Source: Evansella halocellulosilytica (GTDB lineage Bacteria > Bacillota > Bacilli > Bacillales > Salisediminibacteriaceae). Taken from it: a DNA stretch of 64,000 nt. The DNA lies in contig NZ_NIST01000001.1 in NCBI RefSeq assembly GCF_002335745.1, forward strand, positions 216,156 through 280,155. The letters are read 5' to 3'. The notes under the pieces were generated by a model. That model did not search any database. It was not told the DNA's origin and saw only the letters and a program-made list of their open reading frames with translations. The translations under genes were made by a program, and so were the position numbers. Position 1 is the stretch's first letter. Each line of letters begins with the position of its first letter. Positions 17,348-26,605 of this stretch are shown one piece after another.

Positions 17348-20300
17348 TTATATTTCTCTTCTTCTTCGATAAGCCACTATCATTGTCCCGCCAATGATGA
17401 GTAGTCCGACACCTAGTAATAATAGGTTAAATGTGTTCGTTGCTGTTTTCGGCAATCGGCTTTCTCCTTGTGACTTCGTTCCTTCTCCAGTTTTGTCGTG
17501 ATCATTTTCAGGTTGTTGCGGATCTTCTTTCGAACCAGAACCGGAATCTAAATGGTCAGGTGTTTTCTCATTCGTTACAACAACCTGTGTAAAATCTGTT
17601 TGCCCTTTTTCAATAACAAATGAAATCGGAGTAACATCCAGCTTGTAGCCTGCTGGTGCCTTCGTCTCGACAAATTCGTATTCACCTGGTTTTAAATCTC
17701 CAATAACGATTTTTCCGTCGTTACCTGTTTTTAGTCCCTCCTTGATTTGATTCCCTTCCCTATCAAAGAGGTTAAACTGAGCACCCGCTAGTACAAGTGA
17801 TTCATCATGTTTTGCAACTTTTGTAAGTTCAACCTCACCACGTATTAACTTATTGGTAATCGTGATCTTTTTATCTTCCATTTGCCCGATATCAATCGTA
17901 AATGCTATCGGCTCATGTGACTCATAGCCAAATAGTGGTTTCGTTTCAACGAGTACATATTGACCTGGACGAAGATCATCGATGATGAGTGTTCCAGTCT
18001 GGTCGGTTTTCAATTCAGTCTGAAGGGTATTTCCTTCTGCATCTTGCAGTTCAAACTCTACCCCTTCGAGTTGTAAATTCACATCATCGGCATCTACTTT
18101 CGTTAGTTCAATGCCACCTTTTACAATCTCGTTATCTGTTGTTATGTGAAGGGTATCTGTCTGCCCTAATTCGATCGTGAAGCTGATCGGTTCATTAGAA
18201 AGAATATATCCTTCTGTTGCTTGTGTTTCAATGAATTGATACGTACCTGGTTTTAAGTCATTGACGAAAATTTTTCCTTCTTCATTTGTTGTTACGTTTT
18301 CTCGAATGATTTCGCCATTTTTATGAAGCTCAAAAATGGTACCTTCCAACGGCTCTTTCGTTTCTTGATCTACTTTAAGTAGCTCGACTGAACTTGTTGT
18401 CCGGCTGTTTTCTTTTGTTAAATCTAGTGTTTCCTGCTGATTGAAATCAATCTCAAATTCGAGTGGTGTTGTATCTAACTCATGGCCAAACGGCGCCTTT
18501 GTTTCAACAAAATAGTACGTTCCTGGCTTCAATTCCACTTGCAGCTGGCCATCTTCGTCTGTTGTTAAGCCTGTTTCTAGCTCATTTCCTTCCGCATCTA
18601 GGAGGGTAAACTCTGCTCCTTCTAGCGCTTCGTTTTCTTCACCTACTTTCGTTAATTGAACCGTTCCTAACGTTAATTCGTTGATGATCTCTACTTCTGT
18701 GCTTTCTGTTTGACCTAATTCGATTTCAAACGAAACTGGTGTAGCAACTAATTCATATCCCGCTATAGATGACGTTTCAATGAATTGATAGTGACCTGGT
18801 TTTAAACCATCTACGATGAGTTTTCCTTCCGCATCGGTTGTCAAGTCTTCTTGAAGCATGTTCCCATCACGGTCCTGCAGTTCAAAGACGATACCTTCTA
18901 ATACACGTCCATCTTCTCCAACTTTCGTTAATTCGACCGAGCTTGTCGTACGGCTGTTTTCTTTCGTGATTTCTAACGTTTCCTGCTGGTTGAATTCAAT
19001 TTCAAAATCGATTGGGGTTGCATCTAAATCATGACCAAACGGTGCGTTCGTTTCAATAATCTGATAGTTACCTGGCTTCAATTCTACTTGCAGCTGGCCG
19101 TTTTCGTCTGTCGTTAAGCCTGTTTCTAGCTCATTTCCTTCCGCATCTAGAAGGGTGAACTCTGCTCCTTCTAGTGCTTCGTTTTCTTCACCTACTTTCG
19201 TTAATTGAACCGTTCCCGGAGTTAACTCGTTGACCATTTGCACTTCTGCGCTTTCTGCTTGACTTAACTCAATTTCAAATGGGATTGGCGTCTGATCTAA
19301 TTCATACCCCGCTATAGATGCCCTTTCAACGAATTGATAGCTTCCTGGCTTCAAGTTAGCTACGACAAGTTTTCCTTCTTCATCTGTTGTCAAGCTTTCA
19401 AGCAATGTGTTTCCTTCTTCATCCTGCAACTCAAAGACGGTACCTTCTAAAACAAGACCATTTTCTCCTGTCTTCGTTAATTCCACAGCTCCTGTTATAA
19501 GCTCATTTTCAACATGAACAACAGCTGTTTCCGTTTGATTTAATTCAACCATTACTTCTATTGGTTCTGAATCTAGTACATAATGTTCTGGTGCTTGCTG
19601 TTCCACAAAATAATACGTACCTGGTCGGAGGTTATCGATGAAGATTTCACCGTTCTCATCAGTAGTGAAACTTTCTTCACCGTCTACCGTCACATTATGA
19701 CCGTCTGCATCTAGCAGAGCAAATACAGCACCTTCTAACGGAACGTTTTCATTGTCCTTATCGACTTTCACTAATGTGATTGATCCTAGAACAATCGAAT
19801 TTTCAACGATCATTTCTCGTCGCTCTGTTTGGTTTTCATCAATCGTGAAGTGAATCAACTCATCAAGAGGTTGATACCCTTCTTGTGGTGTTACTTCTTC
19901 AAATGCATACTCACCTGGCTCAAGATCAAAGATCTGGATTAGACCATTTTCATCTGTTTCTATATTTTCATAGCCTTCGACGATATTTCCTTGCTCATCT
20001 TGTAGTCTAAAGGTTACACCTGCAAGCGGCTCATTCGTCTCAGAATCGACTTTCATCAGTTCTACATCACGGACGACCTTTTGATTCTCGACTGTTACTT
20101 GAGAGAGTTCTTCATCGACTACTACCGTCATCTCTTGATCAATCCCTACCACATAGCCTTCTGGTGCTTCTGTTTCTTTTAAAATATAGTCACCATGTAG
20201 TAAATTTTGAAAAACTACCTTCCCATCATCACCGGTTGTATAAGCTCGTAATGCTTGTTCACCCGTTTCATCATAAAGAGTGAACTCAGCTCCCGCTAAA

Positions 20301-23300
20301 GGTTCGTTATCGTCAGCATCGACTTTCATAACTTCCAAGCTGCCAATTTCACCGTCGATTCCTCCACCAATCCCAGAAAGATCAATTCGATGACTGATAG
20401 AATCGTCGGTGTCAAGGTCGCCTGTCTGTTCAGCTTCAAATTTTATATCATTTTCGATATAGCCATCACCCGCGTACATAATGTACGTATCATATTCAAG
20501 GACGTAACCACGAGTAATCTCTTCTTCGAGAAGTGTGATCGTAAAGGTTTCGATCCCGTCAGCATCTTCAGTAAATTCGATTTCGTAGTCAATTCCTTCT
20601 TCAAGCATTGCTTCAAGGTCTTTCGCAATACTGTTTTCGGTTACCTTTGTCTCATACAGCTTAATTGTATCTTTTAACAACGTGTGATTTTGGCTAGGTG
20701 TATCTGAAATCGCCACGTTTGAAACTGTTGACTGTGCGAAATTAATGTCGACCTGCCAATTGGCAACTCGCGGATTTTCGTCGTTTTGTACAACCGATTT
20801 CTTCGTATATTCCCCTCCACGATATGGGGAGACGGAGGCGTCTAACACAATATCCTCTTGGTTCTCACTTTTTACAACTGCTGTATTGTCATAAGTCTCA
20901 GCAATCAATTGATCCGTAAGATCCGTCGTAAACGTAATTAAATAAGGGGTGTCAATGTTATATAAGTTGACTCTGAAACCTTTTTCGCCGTCGTCATTCG
21001 TTAGCTCCTCGAGTTCATAATCACTTTCATCAAGTTCCTCTCCAACTTCAACCCCGTTGTCTCCTCCTGTTAGTTCCATATGGAAGATCCGGACCGATTC
21101 AAGGTCAAAATTTTGGTCACCAACAATGTAATCCTCGACAATCGCATTTGTAAGCGTCGTTTTGTTATAGTTTACTCCAATTTCCCAGTCAATTTCTTTC
21201 GTAACCGCATTGTATGATCCACCTTTAAATCCATTTGCGATCGTATAAGAATCTGGAGTAAAAGTAGCCGATGCTTCCTTCTCTCTTCTTTCCGTTTCAC
21301 CTTCAGGGGTCCACTCAACCAATGCGTTATTTCGGTATGACTGTGTCCCTTTTTCTGCCTTATCGAAATCAATAACAGTCGTATATGTGATGATTACTTC
21401 CTTCGTGATGGGGTTGTCGAATTCAAGTGTTAGCATATAGGTGTCTGGATCAAAGGTTTGTTCATAGTCTGTACCTTCTTGCCAAACTTGCCCATCATGA
21501 GTAACCTGAATACCCTCTGGCGTAAACCCTATCGGCAGCTCATCTGTGAATATGACATCATCCATCGTATATTCGTCACTATTCATTCTGACTGTCCAGC
21601 CTGTTGTTTTATCATCATAATGAGCATTGTTATCGTTCGATTTATTTAATACTTGCTGTTGAATGCCTCGGCTGCCTTCTATTATATTATCGTACTCATC
21701 CGAAACTGTATTATTGATTGTTACACCATCTTCAACCCGCTCAATGTTTTTCGTTTCATAGACGATACGGTATGCATGCTCGATGTCTTCATTAAACTGG
21801 AATTCAAAACCATTTTCCGTTTCTGTAAAATCAAAGTTTTCAAATGATCTTTCTTCGACTACTTCCCCAGTATCTGGGTCGATCTCCACTTCGTAAACCT
21901 CGAAACCACCACTGGTAAGCTGCTGGTTTTCGCCAAATACATCTGTCAATGTGGCTAGATTTTGAGGAATTACTTTTTCGTCATAGTTGTATTTGATTTC
22001 CCATTCAATCGTTTGTGTACTAGCATCATAGCCGGTTGATGACTTCTCAAGCGGTTTACCTCGGTCAACTGTAACCGTTGCTTCTGCTTCTACAGGTTCC
22101 GTGTTTTCTCCATCTAGACTCGCTTCGTTGCTGTATGTCGTCCCCTCATGATCATTGATTGTTGTATCATAAACGACACGGTACGCTGAATCGATCGTTC
22201 CTAGCTCAAGAGGGAAGTTTGACCCAAAGCCGTGATTCACTATTTCTTCAGTTTTTTCCTCGTCAATCGTTCCATCGGCATTCATATGAAGCTTATAAAC
22301 TTTCAATGATCCTTCTTCAAAAGAATGCTCTCCTTCAGTAATCGTATCTGAAAGTGATGCTTCTTCAATCATTTGTAAATCTTTATTGAAATCAACGGTC
22401 CACGTAATGGAGGTGGAGTTATATGACTTATCTGGAACACCTCGTTTATCGATCGCTGATGCATCTGGTAAAAACTTAACCGGATACGTTATCGCTTCTT
22501 CCCCTGTGATCGGAAATACAATTTCGTTTCCTTCAGCTGGTCCTGAATAATGGGCAGCAAACTCTGACCAAAGCTGAATGTATCCGCTAACGTTCGAATT
22601 ATTTTCAATATTTTCATTGAATGTGATAACAATTTCATTTTGATTGTTCACGATAAATGTTCCAAACATAGTGCCATCTGGAGCTCTCAGTTCCATTTCC
22701 TCCGGATTTGGTAATACTCTGAAAATATCTGGAACCTCAATCGTATACGTAGAGCCATCGCTATACCCGTGATTGTTCGGAAGTTCAAATTCGTATTGAA
22801 TCGTTACTTTAAATTCATCAAACGGATGGTCCACGACAATTTCTTGTCCGGGCTCTAATAATCGGTCCTCCTCATCATCTAGAAAACGTTGATACAAATT
22901 CACATTTGTAAGGAGGTTTTCAGTTATTTCGATCTCGTCTGTATAAGTAGTGATACTTTTGTTAGTCGCTTCCTTCTGTTCCACCTCTACTTCACGTTGA
23001 TCTTCTATTTCCACTTCTTCCTGCTTTTCGCCTTCGTCAACTTCTGTTTTATTTGGTTCTTCTAGAGGAGAGTCAGAATCCTCCTTTGCTGATAATTCTT
23101 CCTCTACCTCTACCGGATCTTTACCAGTTTCATCCGTCTCCTCTTCCGTTAATACTGCTACACGAAACGACCCTTCTGCCTCGTTATGTGCTTCTACCTC
23201 TTCAGTAAATGTGACAGTAACTATTCCATCTGATGTAGCTAGAAAGGTTCCTACTTCTGTTTCTTCATCAGCTAAAGAACCAGTTTGTTCACTTTCAACT

Positions 23301-23557
23301 CGAAGCCCTTGTGGTAAATGGATTGTCTCTGTACTACCACTCTCCACGTCCACCTCTTTTATAGACCAATTGATCAAAACATAAGCTGCATCAGACTTTG
23401 ATTCTATTTCGTTTCCGTCTTTATCTGTCAACGCCATTGAAGTAAACACAGAATCGCCGTTATCTTCAGCTAAACTATGCGCTGGTACCGCGACACTGCT
23501 TACAAGTGTTTGAAAAACGAGCATAAAAATTAATACAATACTTACTCTCTTTCTCAT
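17348..23557 (-). CDS. Giant LPXTG cell-wall adhesin with collagen-binding-like and ten Cna-B repeats
   Basis: A 2069-residue surface protein. Order: signal peptide (MRKRVSIVLIFMLVF..., ~1-31); an acidic Glu-rich linker (~120-200); an SdrG/collagen-adhesin-like ligand-binding domain (~205-350); five further ~130-residue adhesin domains to ~1060, each opening with a motif like ITWTVDFNKDLQ or TIEWEIKYNYDE; ten Cna-B/SpaA stalk domains (~1074-2000) with ELTKV...LEGAEFTLLD and GTYYFVETKAPFG motifs; a polar wall-spanning linker; and a sortase signal LPKTATN, hydrophobic helix and RRRREI tail. Stalk domains 4-5 and 6-7 are near duplicates at DNA level (~18.4-19.5 kb). Such stalks are commonly locked by Lys-Asn/Asp isopeptide bonds. 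It would be sortase-anchored; no sortase gene is in the window. Ligand unknown. Confidence 0.93.
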   Translation of the reverse strand: MRKRVSIVLIFMLVFQTLVSSVAVPAHSLAEDNGDSVFTSMALTDKDGNEIESKSDAAYVLINWSIKEVDVESGSTETIHLPQGLRVESEQTGSLADEETEVGTFLATSDGIVTVTFTEEVEAHNEAEGSFRVAVLTEEETDETGKDPVEVEEELSAKEDSDSPLEEPNKTEVDEGEKQEEVEIEDQREVEVEQKEATNKSITTYTDEIEITENLLTNVNLYQRFLDDEEDRLLEPGQEIVVDHPFDEFKVTIQYEFELPNNHGYSDGSTYTIEVPDIFRVLPNPEEMELRAPDGTMFGTFIVNNQNEIVITFNENIENNSNVSGYIQLWSEFAAHYSGPAEGNEIVFPITGEEAITYPVKFLPDASAIDKRGVPDKSYNSTSITWTVDFNKDLQMIEEASLSDTITEGEHSFEEGSLKVYKLHMNADGTIDEEKTEEIVNHGFGSNFPLELGTIDSAYRVVYDTTINDHEGTTYSNEASLDGENTEPVEAEATVTVDRGKPLEKSSTGYDASTQTIEWEIKYNYDEKVIPQNLATLTDVFGENQQLTSGGFEVYEVEIDPDTGEVVEERSFENFDFTETENGFEFQFNEDIEHAYRIVYETKNIERVEDGVTINNTVSDEYDNIIEGSRGIQQQVLNKSNDNNAHYDDKTTGWTVRMNSDEYTMDDVIFTDELPIGFTPEGIQVTHDGQVWQEGTDYEQTFDPDTYMLTLEFDNPITKEVIITYTTVIDFDKAEKGTQSYRNNALVEWTPEGETERREKEASATFTPDSYTIANGFKGGSYNAVTKEIDWEIGVNYNKTTLTNAIVEDYIVGDQNFDLESVRIFHMELTGGDNGVEVGEELDESDYELEELTNDDGEKGFRVNLYNIDTPYLITFTTDLTDQLIAETYDNTAVVKSENQEDIVLDASVSPYRGGEYTKKSVVQNDENPRVANWQVDINFAQSTVSNVAISDTPSQNHTLLKDTIKLYETKVTENSIAKDLEAMLEEGIDYEIEFTEDADGIETFTITLLEEEITRGYVLEYDTYIMYAGDGYIENDIKFEAEQTGDLDTDDSISHRIDLSGIGGGIDGEIGSLEVMKVDADDNEPLAGAEFTLYDETGEQALRAYTTGDDGKVVFQNLLHGDYILKETEAPEGYVVGIDQEMTVVVDEELSQVTVENQKVVRDVELMKVDSETNEPLAGVTFRLQDEQGNIVEGYENIETDENGLIQIFDLEPGEYAFEEVTPQEGYQPLDELIHFTIDENQTERREMIVENSIVLGSITLVKVDKDNENVPLEGAVFALLDADGHNVTVDGEESFTTDENGEIFIDNLRPGTYYFVEQQAPEHYVLDSEPIEVMVELNQTETAVVHVENELITGAVELTKTGENGLVLEGTVFELQDEEGNTLLESLTTDEEGKLVVANLKPGSYQFVERASIAGYELDQTPIPFEIELSQAESAEVQMVNELTPGTVQLTKVGEENEALEGAEFTLLDAEGNELETGLTTDENGQLQVELKPGNYQIIETNAPFGHDLDATPIDFEIEFNQQETLEITKENSRTTSSVELTKVGEDGRVLEGIVFELQDRDGNMLQEDLTTDAEGKLIVDGLKPGHYQFIETSSIAGYELVATPVSFEIELGQTESTEVEIINELTLGTVQLTKVGEENEALEGAEFTLLDAEGNELETGLTTDEDGQLQVELKPGTYYFVETKAPFGHELDTTPLEFEIDFNQQETLDLTKENSRTTSSVELLKVDQETKEPLEGTIFELHKNGEIIRENVTTNEEGKIFVNDLKPGTYQFIETQATEGYILSNEPISFTIELGQTDTLHITTDNEIVKGGIELTKVDADDVNLQLEGVEFELQDAEGNTLQTELKTDQTGTLIIDDLRPGQYVLVETKPLFGYESHEPIAFTIDIGQMEDKKITITNKLIRGEVELTKVAKHDESLVLAGAQFNLFDREGNQIKEGLKTGNDGKIVIGDLKPGEYEFVETKAPAGYKLDVTPISFVIEKGQTDFTQVVVTNEKTPDHLDSGSGSKEDPQQPENDHDKTGEGTKSQGESRLPKTATNTFNLLLLGVGLLIIGGTMIVAYRRRREI

Positions 23558-23599
23558 TCATAAACCTCCTCATCCTCTTAATCTTTTTCACACAAATAA

Positions 23600-23634
23600 T
23601 TATTTTAACTATTGCACCTTTACAATTTCTCAAC
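23600..23634 (-). promoter_or_regulatory. Adhesin promoter with conserved 20-bp box
   Basis: The minus strand reads GTTGAGAAATTGTAAAGGTG (23634-23615). TTGTAA, 17 bp, then TAATTA gives a sigma-A-like promoter ~45 bp before the ribosome site. The same box, with the same 17-bp spacing to an AT-rich -10, occurs at 26361-26380 and 28419-28438. The box overlaps the -35, as activator sites often do. The binding protein is inferred, not shown. Confidence 0.55.
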
Positions 23635-23652
23635 ATCTTCTTAAACAGAAAT

Positions 23653-23692
23653 AGAAACACCCATGCTTTTTAAAAACATGGGTGTTTCTACA
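23653..23692 (-). terminator. Strong hairpin terminator of the decayed LPXTG gene
   Basis: AGAAACACCCATG and CATGGGTGTTTCT are perfect complements around an 11-nt loop made of runs of T and A. It directly follows the remnant LPXTG tail that ends at 23711, and sits upstream of the intact adhesin promoter, insulating it. Confidence 0.8.
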
Positions 23693-23710
23693 CTGCCAAC
23701 TCTCCACTAT

Positions 23711-23850
23711 TTAAGTTCTTATTTTCTTAAAAACTTTACCTGACGCTTGTTGCTGTTTCCTTCGGTTAAAAATCAGTCATATTGCACCTAAAACTAGTAA
23801 TGATAGACCGGCTGCTAATAAATTGTTAAGAGCGTAGGATGAGTAGGCTA
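23711..23850 (-). pseudogene. Remnant of an LPXTG protein C-terminus
   Basis: In one minus frame the stretch reads NNLLAAGLSLLVLGAI, a TGA stop, then LIFNRRKQQQASG and a short tail to TAA at 23711. A hydrophobic helix followed by an arginine-rich tail is the membrane-anchor end of a sortase substrate, comparable to the LLLLGVGLLIIGG...RRRREI end of the neighbouring adhesin. The anchor is interrupted and no LPXTG motif or body is left upstream. It fits the distal end of a lost tandem adhesin gene whose promoter remnant is at 26361-26380. Confidence 0.6.
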
Positions 23851-24029
23851 GAAGCCAATAATTTCTTTTGAACTAATGCTTCTCTGACTTACAAGAAAAA
23901 TGATTTATTTGTGTTTTCGATCTCTAGTAATCACGACGTTTTTCGGATGGGTTAGTTATTTATATTGGCAAAGATTATAGTTTCGTAAGCTCGCTTATTC
24001 CATCTCGAAGGAGATGGGATAAACACCAG

Positions 24030-24827
24030 TTAAAAAATAGTCGGTACCATGCCTCCATCCATACGGATTGGAGAACCTTTAAACGCGGATGAATAAGGAC
24101 TACATACAAATGTAGTTAATCTACCTATTTCGCTTGGCTTGATAAATCGCTGTATTTCAGATTGAGGTAGGTTTGTAGTCATAAATTCTTTCTCTTTTTC
24201 TGAAAAAGTCATTTCTTCATTAGAGTACATACTCTCAATTATTTGATGCACATTTTCAGAGAGTGTTGGCCCTGGCATGATCGTATTAACTGTAACTTCT
24301 GTTCCTATTGTTAATTTAGATAAGCTTTTTGACAATGATAATAGCATTGATTTTGTCATACAATATTGAGGCATTTGTCCTGAAGGCATAATGGCTTCTT
24401 CACTCGCAATAAAGATAATACGGCCAAAATTATTTTTCAACATTTTAGGTAAGTAAAACTTGGATAATCCATTTGCAGCAAGAACATTAGTACGGAAGTA
24501 CTTTTCCCATACTTCATCGTCAACGTCTTCGTATTGCATTATTTCATAAATACCCATATTGTTAACTAAAATATCAATGTTAGGGTATTTTTCAAATAAA
24601 GCTTCTCTTTGTTGAATTTCCACAATATCGGCCGTAGCATTTTGAGGAGAGGTAGCTGGGAAATCTGACTTAATCTCATTTACAGTTCGCTCTACTTCTT
24701 CATCGTTTCTGCAATTAATGAGTACATTCACACCTTCTTTGGCAAGTTCAATAGCAATTGCTTTACCTATTCCTCTAGTTGACCCTGTAACTAAAGCTGT
24801 TTTATTGTTTAATCCCATATCCATCAT
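24030..24827 (-). CDS. Short-chain dehydrogenase/reductase (FabG-like)
   Basis: A 265-residue classical SDR using NAD(P)H. Cofactor motif ALVTGSTRGIGKAIA (TGxxxGIG, ~10-24); the LVNNMGIY NNxG motif (~85); a serine in FIASEEAIMPSGQMP and the YCMTKSM tyrosine-lysine pair (Y-x3-K); and a C-terminal MDGGMVPTIF. Substrate unknown; these enzymes reduce carbonyls or oxidise alcohols. AGGAG precedes the ATG. It is 67 bp downstream of an AraC-type regulator on the same strand, so they may be co-transcribed. The pair lies between a remnant adhesin promoter and a remnant adhesin tail, suggesting they replaced the body of that gene. Confidence 0.88.
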   Translation of the reverse strand: MMDMGLNNKTALVTGSTRGIGKAIAIELAKEGVNVLINCRNDEEVERTVNEIKSDFPATSPQNATADIVEIQQREALFEKYPNIDILVNNMGIYEIMQYEDVDDEVWEKYFRTNVLAANGLSKFYLPKMLKNNFGRIIFIASEEAIMPSGQMPQYCMTKSMLLSLSKSLSKLTIGTEVTVNTIMPGPTLSENVHQIIESMYSNEEMTFSEKEKEFMTTNLPQSEIQRFIKPSEIGRLTTFVCSPYSSAFKGSPIRMDGGMVPTIF

Positions 24828-24894
24828 AAATTTCTCCTCTTTAATGTTCCTGTACTTTTTTAGTTATTAATTGGTTATCGTTTTGATAATATAG

Positions 24895-25905
24895 TCAAGT
24901 TTGTACTAAATGTTCATTACGCCAATTTGAAGGGGTGTCACCTTCCCAGAGACGGAAGGCACGGTAGAATGAGTTCTGGTCTTCAAACCCAATCAGAAAG
25001 GCAACTTCTTTAATTTCTAGCGAAGGGTCTAGCAAGTACTCTTGCGCCTGCTTGTGTCGAACTTGTGTCAACAGATCCTTAAAACTCGTGCCTTCGTCAG
25101 TAAGCCTACGCTGTAATGTACGCTCACTCATCCCCAACTCGCTCGCGACATTCTGAATGTCAGGGCGTCCTCCTGTCAGGCTTCGTTTAATGATCCACTT
25201 GACCATCTCGGTAATTGAGCGGTTACGTTGTTGCTCTTTCAATGATTGGTCCAGTACGGGAGTTAGAATCTCCAGCAGCTCTGCATTGTACGAGACAAAG
25301 GGACGATCCAGATCTTCTCGATATAGCGTCAGCCTATTACAATTTGCACCGATCTGAATACGGCAGCCGAAATAAGCTTCTAGTGCCTGTACGTCACCCA
25401 TTGATTGTGAAAATTCGACGAACTTCGCTGTTATAGGTTGACCTGTGCCCCGGCGTCCTAGCTCGAGAAGAAATGCCAGCGTGATTCCTACCAACATTGG
25501 CGGACCGGGCTGCTCAGTATGCAACCATTCCAGCTCGATTGTACAGTGCTCCCCTTCTTCGGTGATACGTAAGTTTTCGGGAGGGCACAGTTGTTTATAC
25601 CGGGCCATTCGCTTTAGAGCGTCGCGGTAGTCACGAGCGTGGTAAGTAGCTAAGACGGTCGGTGGATAATGATTTGTTTCAAAGCCGGTCGCAAGCTTGA
25701 TGATTCCTTTCGCAGTATCATCAATGAGGTCGGAATAAGCCTGCCAGAGAGCAAAATATTGGGCCGTAGTGACAACTGGTTCATTAATAACGGTGAGTGG
25801 AAGTCGTGCTTTTCGAACCACGTCGTGAGCGGCAATCCCTAATTTACTTAATCCTTTCCAAAATCCTACAGGGATCCTAATACGGTCAGAATTATACAAC
25901 GTCAT
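24895..25905 (-). CDS. AraC-family transcriptional regulator, arabinose_bd/OruR type
   Basis: A 336-residue regulator. Its N-terminal ~190 residues match the 'arabinose-binding' domain found in OruR/ArgR-like AraC proteins (MTLYNSDRIRIPVGFWKGLS, then HYPPTVLATYHARDYRDALK). The C-terminal ~100 residues hold two helix-turn-helix motifs, VASELGMSERTLQRRLTDEG and the signature IKEVAFLIGFEDQNSFYRAF. It likely controls the SDR downstream, itself, or both. The gene looks richer in G+C than its neighbours and is of a type commoner in Proteobacteria, which together hint at horizontal transfer; I did not compute the difference. Confidence 0.9.
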   Translation of the reverse strand: MTLYNSDRIRIPVGFWKGLSKLGIAAHDVVRKARLPLTVINEPVVTTAQYFALWQAYSDLIDDTAKGIIKLATGFETNHYPPTVLATYHARDYRDALKRMARYKQLCPPENLRITEEGEHCTIELEWLHTEQPGPPMLVGITLAFLLELGRRGTGQPITAKFVEFSQSMGDVQALEAYFGCRIQIGANCNRLTLYREDLDRPFVSYNAELLEILTPVLDQSLKEQQRNRSITEMVKWIIKRSLTGGRPDIQNVASELGMSERTLQRRLTDEGTSFKDLLTQVRHKQAQEYLLDPSLEIKEVAFLIGFEDQNSFYRAFRLWEGDTPSNWRNEHLVQT

Positions 25906-26284
25906 ACATACGGGCTCCTTTAGCTATTTGCATTCATTAGATTATATGGTGATCGGCATCCTTCTCTGTTGACGGGACAGTTATTATCTTACCTTTCCAA
26001 TGACGCTTTGTAACTAGCGAATAGTGACAATTAACTTGCTAACTATGCCGAATTGTAAGAAAGACGTAAGGATATTTAAACAAACATATATAGGTCATTA
26101 TTGTAGCTCTTTTGTATTTCGACTATTCAGCAATCGAGGGCATATTTGAAATGATGGAAAGTGTTCTTTCTTCATACTAAAAAGGTTAGCAGAAAGCTCT
26201 TGCTATCTCTATATAATGATACTAAATGATAGATATTCCCTTTTTTATATCATCAGTAATCCTAAAAGGAAACAAAAGAAGAGG

Positions 26285-26385
26285 GGCCCCGTGGTTAGTC
26301 GCTAGGTTAGTAGACCTACCTTCATCATCATTTTCACACAAATATTTATTTAAGTTGGAACACCCTCACAATTTCTCAACAGCAT
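26285..26385 (-). promoter_or_regulatory. Duplicate of the adhesin promoter/leader without its gene
   Basis: The minus strand carries GTTGAGAAATTGTGAGGGTG (26380-26361), TTGTGA-17 bp-TAAATA, and then a leader ending TTTGTGTGAAAATGATGATG, strongly similar to the adhesin leader (TTTGTGTGAAAAAGATTAAG). What follows is only a few codons and a stop near 26305. In the whole 25906-26605 gap I see nothing else convincing. It reads as the start of a deleted adhesin paralogue. Confidence 0.55.
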
Positions 26386-26605
26386 GATGAATGAGTAGTC
26401 CTGAATCCGTAAAATAACCTTCGTTTTTCCTTGGTGCTCATTACTTATCGCCCGATGAGCGATTTCCGCTGTCCTTTGTAATTATCTATGCTAGTTTAAT
26501 TGGTGAACGATGAAAATGTATTTCAGGCTTAGAGTTGGAGATAGAATGCTGTATAATAAAAGCAGGTAAAAATTTGAAGATGTTCTTTGACAAGAGGAGG
26601 AACTT

